Shown here piece by piece: positions 1-7,696 of a stretch of DNA of 64,000 bases. The stretch lies in the NCBI GenBank assembly GCA_963851245.1, contig CAWKOH010000002.1, positions 62,001 to 126,000 on the forward strand, written 5' to 3'. The notes beneath the pieces were generated by a model, which ran no database searches, was not told where the DNA came from, and saw only the letters and a program-made list of their open reading frames with translations. This DNA comes from CAWKOH01 sp963851245 (GTDB lineage Bacteria > Actinomycetota > Acidimicrobiia > Acidimicrobiales > Palsa-688). A program made the translations under genes and the position numbers. The stretch's first letter is position 1, and each line of letters begins with the position of its first letter.

Positions 1-1250
1 GCGCCGACCTGGCCAACCTTTTGAACGAAGCAGCCATCCTGACGGCCCGCCGCAACCTTCGGCAGATCGGGATGCGCGAGTGCGAGGAAGCCATCGACCG
101 GGTCCTGGCCGGACCGGAGCGCAAGACCCTCGTCATGAGCGAGCACGACAAGCTGGTCACTGCCTACCACGAGGCCGGCCACGCCGTCGTAGGCCACGTT
201 CTGCCCCACTCCGATCCGATTCACAAGGTCTCCATCGTGGCCAGGAGCCGGTCGCTGGGCTTGACCTTCACGCTCCCCGAAGACCGCTTCAACCACTCGC
301 GCAGCCAGCTGCGGGATGCCATGGCCATGTGCCTCGGAGGGAGAACGGCCGAGGAACTCGTGTTCGAGGAGCCCACGACCGGGGCCGAGAACGATATCGA
401 GAAGGTGACCCGCATAGCCCGAGCGATGGTGACCGAGTACGGCATGAGCGACGCCCTCGGTCCGCAGCAGCTGGGCCAACGCGACGGCGAGGTGTTCCTG
501 GGCCGGGATTTCGGGCACCAGGCCAACTATTCCGAGGAGGTGGCGGCGGCAATTGACCGGGAGGTGCGTGGTCTGATCGATGACGCCCACGACCGGGCCA
601 AGGCCGTCCTTCTCCGTCACCGGGTAACGCTGGACCGGCTGGCGCATGAGCTGGTCGAGAAGGAGACCCTCGACAGCTACGAGCTCGCCGGCATCCTCGG
701 GTCCCTGGAGCCCTGGGCGGACGAGGACGCGATACACGACGAACTGACGACGGTCGGGTCTCGGGATGGGACAGAGGGCGGCGACCAGCGGGATGGCGAC
801 CCTCTCCCGACCCTACCGGTCGATTCCCAGGCTGAGACCCAAGCGACCCAACCCGCCCGACTGGTCCGACCGGTCCGACCGGTCCGACCGGAGCCCCGCC
901 CCCGCCGAGCCCGGGCCGCAGGCGCAGCCGCCGAGGCCGGGGCTGCCGCGGGTGCCTCGAGTGCCTCGAGTGCTGCTGATGCCGGCGGTGCGCCGGCCCC
1001 GGTAGGCGGCAACACTCGATCCTCCCCCCGATCCTCCGAGTCAGGGTCCACCGCTCGCAAAAGCAGGTCCGCCAAGGGCCAGCCCGCCGCCGGCAGCCCG
1101 GACCCGGGCGGACAGCCCTCGCCCGGCCTCGACGGGCCGGTGGCGACTCCGATCGCCCCCGCCGCCACCCGGGATTCTGCTTCCGGGCCGGCGGAGGAAG
1201 CGCCGCCCGTTCAGCGGCCCCGGCCCCGGCCCAAGCCATCGGAGCCGTGA
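1..1250 (+). CDS. ftsH: ATP-dependent zinc metalloprotease FtsH, 3' part
   Basis: The gene is cut by the window start; the frame is open from base 3. What remains is the end of the AAA+ region and the M41 peptidase domain of a membrane-bound quality-control protease. The zinc-binding HEAGH motif lies at about bases 168-182, and the acidic third ligand is expected in the segment GAENDIEKV. The conserved domain ends near base 740. It is followed by roughly 170 residues of Pro/Ala/Arg/Ser-rich, probably disordered sequence, including V-R-P repeats encoded by a 9-bp tandem repeat. That tail is unusually long for FtsH. The gene sits just upstream of folE, the usual ftsH-fol arrangement in actinomycetes. 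The family assignment is certain; the function of the tail is unknown. Confidence 0.96.
   Translation, partial: ADLANLLNEAAILTARRNLRQIGMRECEEAIDRVLAGPERKTLVMSEHDKLVTAYHEAGHAVVGHVLPHSDPIHKVSIVARSRSLGLTFTLPEDRFNHSRSQLRDAMAMCLGGRTAEELVFEEPTTGAENDIEKVTRIARAMVTEYGMSDALGPQQLGQRDGEVFLGRDFGHQANYSEEVAAAIDREVRGLIDDAHDRAKAVLLRHRVTLDRLAHELVEKETLDSYELAGILGSLEPWADEDAIHDELTTVGSRDGTEGGDQRDGDPLPTLPVDSQAETQATQPARLVRPVRPVRPEPRPRRARAAGAAAEAGAAAGASSASSAADAGGAPAPVGGNTRSSPRSSESGSTARKSRSAKGQPAAGSPDPGGQPSPGLDGPVATPIAPAATRDSASGPAEEAPPVQRPRPRPKPSEP
863..889. repeat. 9-bp tandem repeat inside the ftsH tail
   Basis: Three perfect head-to-tail copies of ggtccgacc (863-871, 872-880, 881-889). They keep the ftsH frame and encode V-R-P repeats. 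A shorter repeat of gtgcctcga lies near 951-970 in the same disordered tail. Confidence 0.8.
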
Positions 1251-1280
1251 TGAAAACCCTGATCAACACGAAGGTCTGCT

Positions 1281-1895
1281 GTGAGCGCTGACGGACGACC
1301 CCGCCCCCTGGCCCCGGTGCGGCCGGACGACACCGAGGCCGAGGTCCAGTCGGGAGCAGCCATAGATTTGCCTCGAATCGAGCGCGCCGTGCGAGAGATA
1401 CTCGAGGCCATAGGAGAGGATCCAGATCGCGACGGACTCCTCGAGACGCCGAGGCGGGTGGCGCGCATGTACGAGGAGATCTTCTCCGGTCTCGGTGCCG
1501 ACCCGGGCGAGCACCTCTCGGTCGTCTTCGAGGCCGATCACGACGAGATGGTCATGGTCAAAGACATCCCGGTCTACAGCGTCTGCGAGCACCATCTGGT
1601 GCCGTGGTTCGGCCGGGCTCACGTGGCGTACATCCCCAACGACGACGGCCGGATCACCGGCCTCTCGAAGCTGGCCCGCCTCATCGACGGCTTTTCCAAG
1701 CGACCTCAGGTGCAGGAGAGGCTCACCACCCAGGTGGCGGACAGGATCGAGTCGGTCCTGGCTCCTCGAGGCGTCCTCGTGGTGGTTGAAGCCGAGCACC
1801 TGTGCATGTCGATGCGCGGCGTGCGCAAGCCCGGAACGACCACCGTCACGTCGGCGGTTCGGGGGTTGATGAGGGACAGCGTGGCGGCGCGGTAG
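1281..1895 (+). CDS. folE: GTP cyclohydrolase I
   Basis: Converts GTP to 7,8-dihydroneopterin triphosphate, the first step of tetrahydrofolate synthesis, in the cytoplasm. The 204-residue protein has the normal FolE length. The zinc and catalytic site is visible as SVCEHHLVPW (Cys102, His104/105) and EAEHLC (Cys175), followed by the RGVRKPG segment. The GTG start is 30 bases after the ftsH stop; the first 25 or so residues are a variable extension, so a start slightly further in is possible. It heads a folE-folP-x-folB-folK cluster that supplies most of the dihydrofolate branch. Confidence 0.96.
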   Translation: MSADGRPRPLAPVRPDDTEAEVQSGAAIDLPRIERAVREILEAIGEDPDRDGLLETPRRVARMYEEIFSGLGADPGEHLSVVFEADHDEMVMVKDIPVYSVCEHHLVPWFGRAHVAYIPNDDGRITGLSKLARLIDGFSKRPQVQERLTTQVADRIESVLAPRGVLVVVEAEHLCMSMRGVRKPGTTTVTSAVRGLMRDSVAAR

Positions 1896-1966
1896 TGAAG
1901 CCATGAGCTTCATCCACGGCCGCCGGTAAAGGGCGGCCGACACGATCCCGGCCCAACCCATCGCTG

Positions 1967-1972
1967 TACTGT
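1967..1972 (+). promoter_or_regulatory. candidate -10 box (TACTGT) for leaderless folP
   Basis: TACTGT ends six bases before the GTG start of folP (1979), with no Shine-Dalgarno sequence between. This spacing would put the transcript start at or next to the start codon. The same layout recurs at several genes in the window. No clear -35 box is seen. Confidence 0.45.
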
Positions 1973-1978
1973 GACGCT

Positions 1979-2827
1979 GTGACTCAGGTGATGGGTGTGC
2001 TGAACGTCACGCCCGACTCCTTCTCCGACGGGGGGCGGTGGCTGGACCCGGTTGCGGCCGTCGCTCATGCCCGCCAAATGGTGGACGATGGCGCCGACGT
2101 GGTGGACATCGGAGGCGAGTCGACCCGGCCCGGCGCCGCAGCCGTCGATGAAGAAGAGGAGTTGCGCAGGGTGCTACCTGTCGTCGAGGCCCTCGCCGGC
2201 CTGGTTCGCCTTTCGGTCGATACCCGCAAGGCAGGTGTGGCGCGAGCTGCCGTCGCCGCCGGTGCCACCATCATCAACGACGTGTCGGCCGAACTGTGGC
2301 CCGTCGCCGCCGAAACGGGAGCGGCCTGGGTGGCCATGCACATGCCCGCCGACCCAGCGGTCATGCAACAGCACGCCCACTACGAGGACGTCGTGACCGA
2401 AGTCCGCGACTATCTGGTCGAACGGGCCGAGCGGGCCCGGGCCGCGGGGGTCGGCGAAATATGGATTGACCCGGGGATCGGGTTCGGCAAGACGGCCCGC
2501 CACAATCTGCTGCTCCTCCGTCATCTCGATCGGCTGGTCGCGACCGGGTGGCCGGTGCTCGTCGGCACCAGTCGCAAGACCTTCCTGGGAACGCTCGCCC
2601 CTGGCTCGGACGGTACTGCCGCTCCGCCAGGGGACCGCCTCGAGGCGACCGTGGCCACGACCACGTGGGCCATGACTCAGGGAGTGCAGATGGTTCGTGT
2701 CCATGATGTCCGCCCGGTTGCCCAGGCGTCATATCTGGCCAGCGGCCCGCTCGCCGGGTCCGGTTCGGGCCGCTCTACCGGACAGTCGGGGCTCGCCGGC
2801 GCTGCGAGCAGGGGAGGGGCTAGATGA
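1979..2827 (+). CDS. folP: dihydropteroate synthase
   Basis: Joins 6-hydroxymethyl-dihydropterin pyrophosphate with p-aminobenzoate; target of sulfonamides. The family signature GVLNVTPDSFSDGG stands at the N-terminus (residues 6-19), followed by GGESTRPGA, the DVSAE loop, the DPGIGFGKT segment and the closing RVHDV segment. The length of 282 residues is normal, with a short Gly/Ser-rich tail that does not look functional. The GTG start follows a TACTGT box by six bases. The stop overlaps the next gene as ATGA (2824-2827), so the downstream phosphatase-like protein is probably translationally coupled. Confidence 0.96.
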   Translation: MTQVMGVLNVTPDSFSDGGRWLDPVAAVAHARQMVDDGADVVDIGGESTRPGAAAVDEEEELRRVLPVVEALAGLVRLSVDTRKAGVARAAVAAGATIINDVSAELWPVAAETGAAWVAMHMPADPAVMQQHAHYEDVVTEVRDYLVERAERARAAGVGEIWIDPGIGFGKTARHNLLLLRHLDRLVATGWPVLVGTSRKTFLGTLAPGSDGTAAPPGDRLEATVATTTWAMTQGVQMVRVHDVRPVAQASYLASGPLAGSGSGRSTGQSGLAGAASRGGAR

Positions 2828-3351
2828 AAGGCAAATGGGCCAAAGGAATCCCGCCCCGGTTCTTCGCCTGGGTCATCAAGGGCCACCTGGCGGTCAGCGA
2901 GCGGCCCGGCGGCTACGCCCGCAATCACCGCAAGGTGCGCCGGCAAGAGGAGATCCTCTGGTTGCGGGGTGAGGGTTTCACGCGGATCGTGTCCCTGCTG
3001 CCGTCCCCGCACAACCTGCACGCCTATGACGAGCTGGGTGTCAGCTGGTCACACGTGCCTTTCGGCCCCCATGACGATGCCACCATGGTGCTCGGCGACC
3101 TTTACGGGCAGCTGAAGGAGTGGCTGGCCGCGGGAGAGCGGCTGCTGGTCCACCAGGAGGAGCTGGGTGACCGGCTGATGGGGGTGGTGGCCGGGTACCT
3201 CAGGTGGTCCGGCATGGTCCCGAGCGGACCCCAGGCCATCGCAGTGGTCGAGCGGATCCTGGGTCGTCAGATGGGACCAGCGGGCCGCGAGCTGGTAGCC
3301 CTGGCCCCGAGCCTGGCCGGCTTCACCGATGAGCCGCTCGGAGCCGAGTGA
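2824..3351 (+). CDS. dual-specificity-phosphatase-like protein without catalytic Cys
   Basis: A 175-residue protein embedded in the folate operon, starting in an ATGA overlap with folP. Its core resembles cysteine-dependent dual-specificity phosphatases: a helix followed by GFTRIVSLLPS, an acidic HDD loop near residue 83, then LLVH and a helix VVAGYL. The P-loop signature would be H-C-x5-R, but here it reads HQEELGDR (His110-Arg117), with Gln111 at the nucleophile position. The Arg is kept. Fold resemblance is my reading; the loss of the cysteine is seen directly. If the fold is right the protein cannot be a classical phosphatase and could be a binding or scaffold protein. Conserved placement between folP and folB would suggest a pterin-related role, but nothing in the sequence proves that. 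Confidence 0.6.
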   Translation: MKGKWAKGIPPRFFAWVIKGHLAVSERPGGYARNHRKVRRQEEILWLRGEGFTRIVSLLPSPHNLHAYDELGVSWSHVPFGPHDDATMVLGDLYGQLKEWLAAGERLLVHQEELGDRLMGVVAGYLRWSGMVPSGPQAIAVVERILGRQMGPAGRELVALAPSLAGFTDEPLGAE

Positions 3352-3408
3352 CTGTGTGCCTGAGTGAGTGTGTGCCTGAGTGAGTGTGTGCCTGAGTGAC
3401 TGTGTGAC
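3345..3408. repeat. four 16-bp tandem repeats between two folate genes
   Basis: Four 16-bp units (3345, 3361, 3377, 3393) of the form tgagtgagtgtgtgcc; the two central copies are identical and the outer ones differ by one to three bases. The array carries the stop of the phosphatase-like gene and runs to four bases before the GTG start of folB. It is dense in GTG and TGA triplets, so copy-number change would shift stops and starts in this junction. Confidence 0.85.
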
Positions 3409-3411
3409 CGA

Positions 3412-3978
3412 GTGACCAACATTCCGGCGCCGGGCGTCGATCCACCGGATCGCATTGAATTGAGGGGGCTGCGGGTGCTCGGGATCCACGGGGTCCTGCC
3501 GGAGGAACGGGAGCGGTCCCAACCCTTCGAGGTGGACATCGACCTGGAGGTGGACCTGCGCCGGGCCGGGCGCTCCGACGATCTGGTCGACACCATCGAC
3601 TACGGAGCGGTTGCCGGCGCCGTAGCCGCCGCGGTTGGGGGCCCCCGCCTCGACCTGCTCGAATCTCTGGCCGAGCGCATCGCCGGCGCCGTCCTGCACG
3701 CGGCTGGCAGTGCCGGGGAAGGTACTGGAGGAGCAAGCCCCGAGCCCGCACCAGGTCCGGCCGATCGGTCCCGGACCGCCGACGCGGCTGGCGCCAGGGC
3801 GGCCGGGCTGCGCGTCGTGTCACCGCCGCCCCCCAGGGTCACCCGCGTGACCGTGGCCGTCCGCAAGCTGCGCCCTCCCGTGGCGGCGGACCTGGGCACC
3901 GCCGGCGTGCGGATTCAGCGGTACCCGGACGAGTTGGGTCCATCGTTCGGGTCGAGCTCACCGACCGGCGATCGATGA
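3412..3978 (+). CDS. folB: dihydroneopterin aldolase with internal insertion
   Basis: Cleaves dihydroneopterin to 6-hydroxymethyl-dihydropterin and glycolaldehyde. The N-terminal part (RIELRGLRVLGIHGVLPEE) and the segment LLESLAERIAGAVL are typical FolB. The last strand, TRVTVAVRKLRPP, is also typical, but about 40 residues rich in Gly, Pro and Ala (roughly 98-140) separate the two, so the protein is 188 residues instead of about 120. The GTG at 3412 is the only standard start after an in-frame stop at 3397 inside the tandem repeat. The TGA stop overlaps an ATG as ATGA. Confidence 0.9.
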   Translation: MTNIPAPGVDPPDRIELRGLRVLGIHGVLPEERERSQPFEVDIDLEVDLRRAGRSDDLVDTIDYGAVAGAVAAAVGGPRLDLLESLAERIAGAVLHAAGSAGEGTGGASPEPAPGPADRSRTADAAGARAAGLRVVSPPPPRVTRVTVAVRKLRPPVAADLGTAGVRIQRYPDELGPSFGSSSPTGDR

Positions 3979-4058
3979 CCACCCGCCGGCGTGAACGCCA
4001 GGCGCCCGGATCGCGGGGCTGGCGCCCTCGGGTTGGCGATCGATGACCACCCGCCGGC
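3967..4058. repeat. 68-bp-period tandem duplication at the folB-folK junction
   Basis: A perfect 24-bp sequence occurs at 3967-3990 and 4035-4058, and similarity continues about 20 bases further in both copies. The period is 68 bp. Both copies contain the CGATGA that joins one stop to the next start, so the duplication doubled the coupling site and shifted the frame by two. Confidence 0.85.
3975..4046 (+). CDS. 23-codon ORF created by duplication, possible coupling peptide
   Basis: The ATG overlaps the folB stop (ATGA at 3975-3978). Its 23 codons end in a TGA (4044-4046) that overlaps the ATG of the long folK reading frame at 4043 in the same way. It could carry ribosomes from folB to folK. 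There is no homology to recognise and no independent proof that it is translated. Confidence 0.3.
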   Translation: MTTRRRERQAPGSRGWRPRVGDR

Positions 4059-4618
4059 CCCAACCCCAGGCGCCCGCATCCCGGCGCCCGCACCCTCCCG
4101 CCGGGGACGCCCCCCCGCCGCCCACCGCCGAGGCGGCCATGAAGGAGCGACGCCAGCCTCGCAGTCCGGTCCGGGCCTTTCTGGCGCTCGGGTCGAACCT
4201 CGGCGATCGCCGGGCCCATCTGGCGGCCGCGGTCGCTCGCATCCCGGACGTCGTGGCCGTGTCGCAGTTGTACGAGACCGATCCCGTCGGAGGGCCTCCA
4301 GGCCAGGGCGCCTACCTGAACTGCGTGGTGGAGCTGCGCACCACTCGAACACCGCGAGAGTTGCTGGCCGAGGCTCAGGCCGCCGAGGCGGCCGCCCGAC
4401 GGGTCCGGGTGGAAAGGTGGGGTCCCAGGACGCTGGATGTCGACGTGCTGCTGGTCGGCGAGGAGAAGGTCAAAGAGCCCGACCTGGTCGTCCCCCACCC
4501 CCGCATGTGGGAGCGCGGTTTCGTGTTGGTACCGCTGGCTGACCTGGCCCCGGAGCTCGTCATCGGCCACTTGACTTCGGACCTGGCCCGAGGGGTGCGC
4601 CCGGCTGGCGATCTCTGA
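4043..4618 (+). CDS. folK: 2-amino-4-hydroxy-6-hydroxymethyldihydropteridine pyrophosphokinase
   Basis: Transfers pyrophosphate from ATP to 6-hydroxymethyl-dihydropterin, the substrate made by FolB and used by FolP. The HPPK core is clear: FLALGSNLGDR, the segment VSQLYETDPVGGPPGQGAYLN, ERWGPRTLDVDVLL and VPHPRMWERGFVL. Translation could begin at 4043, coupled through ATGA to the small upstream ORF, or at ATG 4139, which gives MKERRQPRSP before the core and a normal 159 residues. The extra 32 residues from 4043 are Pro/Arg-rich and probably not part of the enzyme fold. It is the last gene of the folate cluster. Confidence 0.94.
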   Translation: MTTRRPQPQAPASRRPHPPAGDAPPPPTAEAAMKERRQPRSPVRAFLALGSNLGDRRAHLAAAVARIPDVVAVSQLYETDPVGGPPGQGAYLNCVVELRTTRTPRELLAEAQAAEAAARRVRVERWGPRTLDVDVLLVGEEKVKEPDLVVPHPRMWERGFVLVPLADLAPELVIGHLTSDLARGVRPAGDL

Positions 4619-4751
4619 GCTTCCCGGCGTCCGGGGGGCCAAGATCTGAAGGTCACCGGTACGTCCGGCGGGCAGCGTCTGAGGCCACCGGCTACGCTCG
4701 GGGCCAGCACGAACGGCACCCGATCGGGGCTGGAACGTATGTGAGGCAACG

Positions 4752-5624
4752 TTGACCGTCGAACTGGTAGAGCAGGCCGCGGCCTGGCGCAAGACGCTCG
4801 ACGCCGCTCGCGCCAAGGGTCGGCAGCTGGGGTTGGTGCCGACCATGGGCGCCTTGCACGCCGGCCACATGTCATTGATTCGCAAAGCGGCTGCCGAGTG
4901 CGACGTCGTTGCCGTAACCGACTACGTGAATCCCCTGCAGTTCGGACCATCCGAGGACCTCACGGCCTACCCCAGGAACCTGCGGCGCGACTGTGAACTG
5001 GCCGCGGAAGCAGGCGCTCATATCGTCTTCGCTCCCACTACCGAGGACCTGTGGGCCCGGCCTCCGACCACCGCCGTCCGGGTGGAAGGGGTGAGCGAGT
5101 ACCTCGAGGGGGCGTCCCGCCCGGGCCACTTCGAGGGGGTGGCCACGATCGTCACCAAGCTCTTCTCCCTGGCCGGCTCGTGCCGGGCTTACTTCGGCGA
5201 GAAGGACTACCAGCAACTGGTCGTGATTCGCCGCATGGTGTCCGACCTGTCGCTCCCGGTCGAGGTGATCGGATGCCCGACCGTGCGCGAGCCCGACGGT
5301 CTGGCGCTGTCGAGCCGCAACAGTTACCTGACGCCCGATGAGCGCCGGGCGGCGCCCCAGATCTACTACGCCCTGCTGGCGGGCAAGCGGGCCGTCGAGG
5401 ACGACGGGATCTGGGACCCCGACCGGGTCGCCGAAGCCATGGCCGCGTCGTTGTCCCAGCAGCCTCTTTTCAAGCTCGATTACGCCGAAGTGGCCGACCC
5501 CGAAGACCTCAGCCGGCCGAGCCGGATCGAAGGTGAGGTGCGCCTGTTGATGGCGGCCCGCATCGGCCGGGCTCGGCTCGTCGACAACCTGTCCGCCGCT
5601 CCACCTGTATCCGCCGACTCCTAG
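4752..5624 (+). CDS. panC: pantothenate synthetase
   Basis: Condenses pantoate and beta-alanine with ATP to give pantothenate. The TTG start is preceded by a GTGAGG ribosome-binding sequence. The 290-residue protein shows the nucleotidyltransferase signature HAGH (residues 36-39) within PTMGALHAGHMSLI, FGEKDYQQL near residue 155 and the SSRNSYL segment. It is followed after about 36 bases by panD, which makes the beta-alanine, so the two probably form one transcription unit. A TACGCT box at about 4693 may be its promoter. Confidence 0.96.
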   Translation: MTVELVEQAAAWRKTLDAARAKGRQLGLVPTMGALHAGHMSLIRKAAAECDVVAVTDYVNPLQFGPSEDLTAYPRNLRRDCELAAEAGAHIVFAPTTEDLWARPPTTAVRVEGVSEYLEGASRPGHFEGVATIVTKLFSLAGSCRAYFGEKDYQQLVVIRRMVSDLSLPVEVIGCPTVREPDGLALSSRNSYLTPDERRAAPQIYYALLAGKRAVEDDGIWDPDRVAEAMAASLSQQPLFKLDYAEVADPEDLSRPSRIEGEVRLLMAARIGRARLVDNLSAAPPVSADS

Positions 5625-5660
5625 TCAACGACCACTCTTCCCGCGGAGGCCTTTCGCCCA

Positions 5661-6029
5661 ATGCGCCGGCGCATGCTCAAGTCCAAGATCCATCGGGCCA
5701 CGGTGACCGAAGCCGACCTCAACTACATCGGCTCCATCAGCATCGATCCGGACCTGATGGTGGCCGCCGACATCCTCGAGAACGAGCAGGTCGCGGTCCT
5801 CGACATCGACAACGGTGCCCGTTTCGAGACCTACGCCATCAACGGGCGGCCCGGGCAGGTCTGCCTCAACGGGGCGGCCGCCCGCCTGGTGCATCCCGGC
5901 GACAAGGTGATCATCCTCACCTACGCCGACTACGAGGACGCCGAACTGGACGATCACCGGCCCGCTGTCCTTCATGTCGACGAGAGCAACGGGCCCGTCG
6001 CGGCCGTTTGGCAGCCGGCGCATAATTGA
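5661..6029 (+). CDS. panD: aspartate 1-decarboxylase proenzyme
   Basis: Makes beta-alanine from aspartate for pantothenate synthesis. The enzyme is pyruvoyl-dependent: a proenzyme cuts itself at Gly24-Ser25, seen here in YIGSIS, and Ser25 becomes the pyruvoyl group. The 122-residue length and the HRATVTEADL segment are typical. A GCGGAGG ribosome-binding sequence lies 10-16 bases upstream. The stop overlaps the TTG start of nadB (TTGA at 6026-6029). Confidence 0.95.
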   Translation: MRRRMLKSKIHRATVTEADLNYIGSISIDPDLMVAADILENEQVAVLDIDNGARFETYAINGRPGQVCLNGAAARLVHPGDKVIILTYADYEDAELDDHRPAVLHVDESNGPVAAVWQPAHN

Positions 6030-7696
6030 CCCGGATCGCACCTGTCGATCTCCTGGTCGTCGGCAGCGGAGTCGCCGGCCTGTCAGCCGCGGCGCGCGCC
6101 GCGGAGAGCGAACCTGGTCTGCGGATCGGCGTGCTCTCCAAAGGAGCGTTGTCGGACTCGGCCACCCAATGGGCCCAGGGCGGGGTGGCGGCCGTGCTCC
6201 ACCACACAGAGGCGGAAGAGCAGCACCCTGGCGACTCCTTCGCCCTGCACGTAGCCGACACTTTGGCGGCGGGCGCCGGAATCTGTGACCGGGACGCCGT
6301 CGAGGTGCTGGTGGCCGAGGGCCCGGCCCGCGTGCGCGAGCTGGCGGCGCTGGGGGCGGTCTTCGACAGCAACGAGGGTGGCAAGTGGGAACTGGCCCGC
6401 GAAGGTGGCCACTCCAGGGCTCGGGTGGTGCACGCCGGGGGAGCCGCGACGGGAGCCGAAGTCGAGCGGACACTCGTCGAGGCCGCCCGCCAAACAGCGA
6501 CCCGGATCTGGGAAGGTTGGTTCGCCCGCGACCTGATCGTGGAAGCGGGTCGCTGCCGGGGGCTGACGGCTGTCACCGAGGACGGGCGGCTGGTGGAGTT
6601 GCGGGCGACCCACACGCTGCTGGCTACCGGCGGTTCGGGTCAGCTGTACTCGGTCACCACCAACCCGGTGCAGTCGACTGGTGATGGATTGGCCATGGCC
6701 CTGCGGGCCCGAGTGGCAGTGGCAGACGTCGAGTTCGTCCAGTTCCACCCGACCGCGCTCCACGGGGCCATGACCGGCCCGCGGCCCCTCCTCAGCGAGG
6801 CGTTGCGCGGTGACGGCGCCCTGCTGCGGGACCACAACGGGGACCGCTTCGTCGACGAGATGCAGCCTCGGGACGTCGTGGCGGCTGCCGTTGCCGCTCA
6901 GATCAGGGAGTCCGGCTCGGACCATGTGTGGCTCGACATCGCGGCCGTCGAGGACTTCGAGAGCCGGTTTCCGACTCTGGCCGCCTCGGTCCGCGCCCTC
7001 GGACTCGACCCGGCCGAGGACTGGCTGCCCGTGGCTCCGGCCGCCCACTACATGTGCGGCGGCGTCCTCACCGACCTCGACGGCGCCACCGCCTTGCCGG
7101 GCTTGTGGGCGGCCGGCGAGGTCGCCTGCACAGGGGTGCATGGCGCCAACCGGTTGGCCTCTAACTCTCTCCTGGAGGGAATGGTGTTCGGGGCCAGGGT
7201 CATCGAGGCCGTTCTCAAGGAAAAGGACGGACCGGACGCGACCGGCGCCCTCCGCCCGGTACTGAACCCGGGTGCTTTGGAGCCGGGCGAGATTGCCGCG
7301 GTCGAGCTTGGTAAGACCGGGCTCTCGAGGGCGGCGCCTACGGCAGAAGGCGGCGACGGATCGGCTGGCGGCGGCTCGTTTGCGACCGGCGCGACGCGGG
7401 GTTACGGGTCGGCTGGCCATCAGCGTGGTCAACCCGACTCCGCCCTCGACCTCCTGCAGCGGGCGATGACCCGGGGCGCTGGAGTCGTCCGCAGCGCCGC
7501 CAGCCTGGATCTGGCCCGCGCTGACCTCGAGAAGATCGCCTCCGCCGGCGTCCCGCCCGGGGAGCTGGCCAATCTCCTCACCGTCGCCGCCGCCTTGGTC
7601 TCTGCGGCGGCGGCTCGGCGAGAGAGCCGGGGAGGCCACCGGAGGTCCGATTTCCCGGCGACCCACGAGAGCTTTTCATATAGGTTCGTTCAATGA
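6026..7696 (+). CDS. nadB: L-aspartate oxidase
   Basis: Flavoprotein that oxidises aspartate to iminoaspartate, the first step of de novo NAD synthesis. The dinucleotide-binding motif GSGVAGLSAA is at the N-terminus, followed by SATQWAQGG, HFHPTAL-like (QFHPTALHG) and the C-terminal FAD contact GVHGANRLASNSLLEG. The 556 residues include a Gly/Ala-rich linker (about residues 430-470) before the C-terminal helical domain. The TTG start overlaps the panD stop. nadC follows with overlap, but nadA (quinolinate synthase) is not in this window, although nadA-nadB-nadC is a common order. Confidence 0.95.
   Translation: MTRIAPVDLLVVGSGVAGLSAAARAAESEPGLRIGVLSKGALSDSATQWAQGGVAAVLHHTEAEEQHPGDSFALHVADTLAAGAGICDRDAVEVLVAEGPARVRELAALGAVFDSNEGGKWELAREGGHSRARVVHAGGAATGAEVERTLVEAARQTATRIWEGWFARDLIVEAGRCRGLTAVTEDGRLVELRATHTLLATGGSGQLYSVTTNPVQSTGDGLAMALRARVAVADVEFVQFHPTALHGAMTGPRPLLSEALRGDGALLRDHNGDRFVDEMQPRDVVAAAVAAQIRESGSDHVWLDIAAVEDFESRFPTLAASVRALGLDPAEDWLPVAPAAHYMCGGVLTDLDGATALPGLWAAGEVACTGVHGANRLASNSLLEGMVFGARVIEAVLKEKDGPDATGALRPVLNPGALEPGEIAAVELGKTGLSRAAPTAEGGDGSAGGGSFATGATRGYGSAGHQRGQPDSALDLLQRAMTRGAGVVRSAASLDLARADLEKIASAGVPPGELANLLTVAAALVSAAAARRESRGGHRRSDFPATHESFSYRFVQ

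Noticed and set aside
6083..7666. Very long open frame (527 codons) on the minus strand over nadB
   Set aside because: A shadow of high-GC codon bias in nadB; the translation has no domain and is rich in Arg, Gly and His as such shadows usually are.
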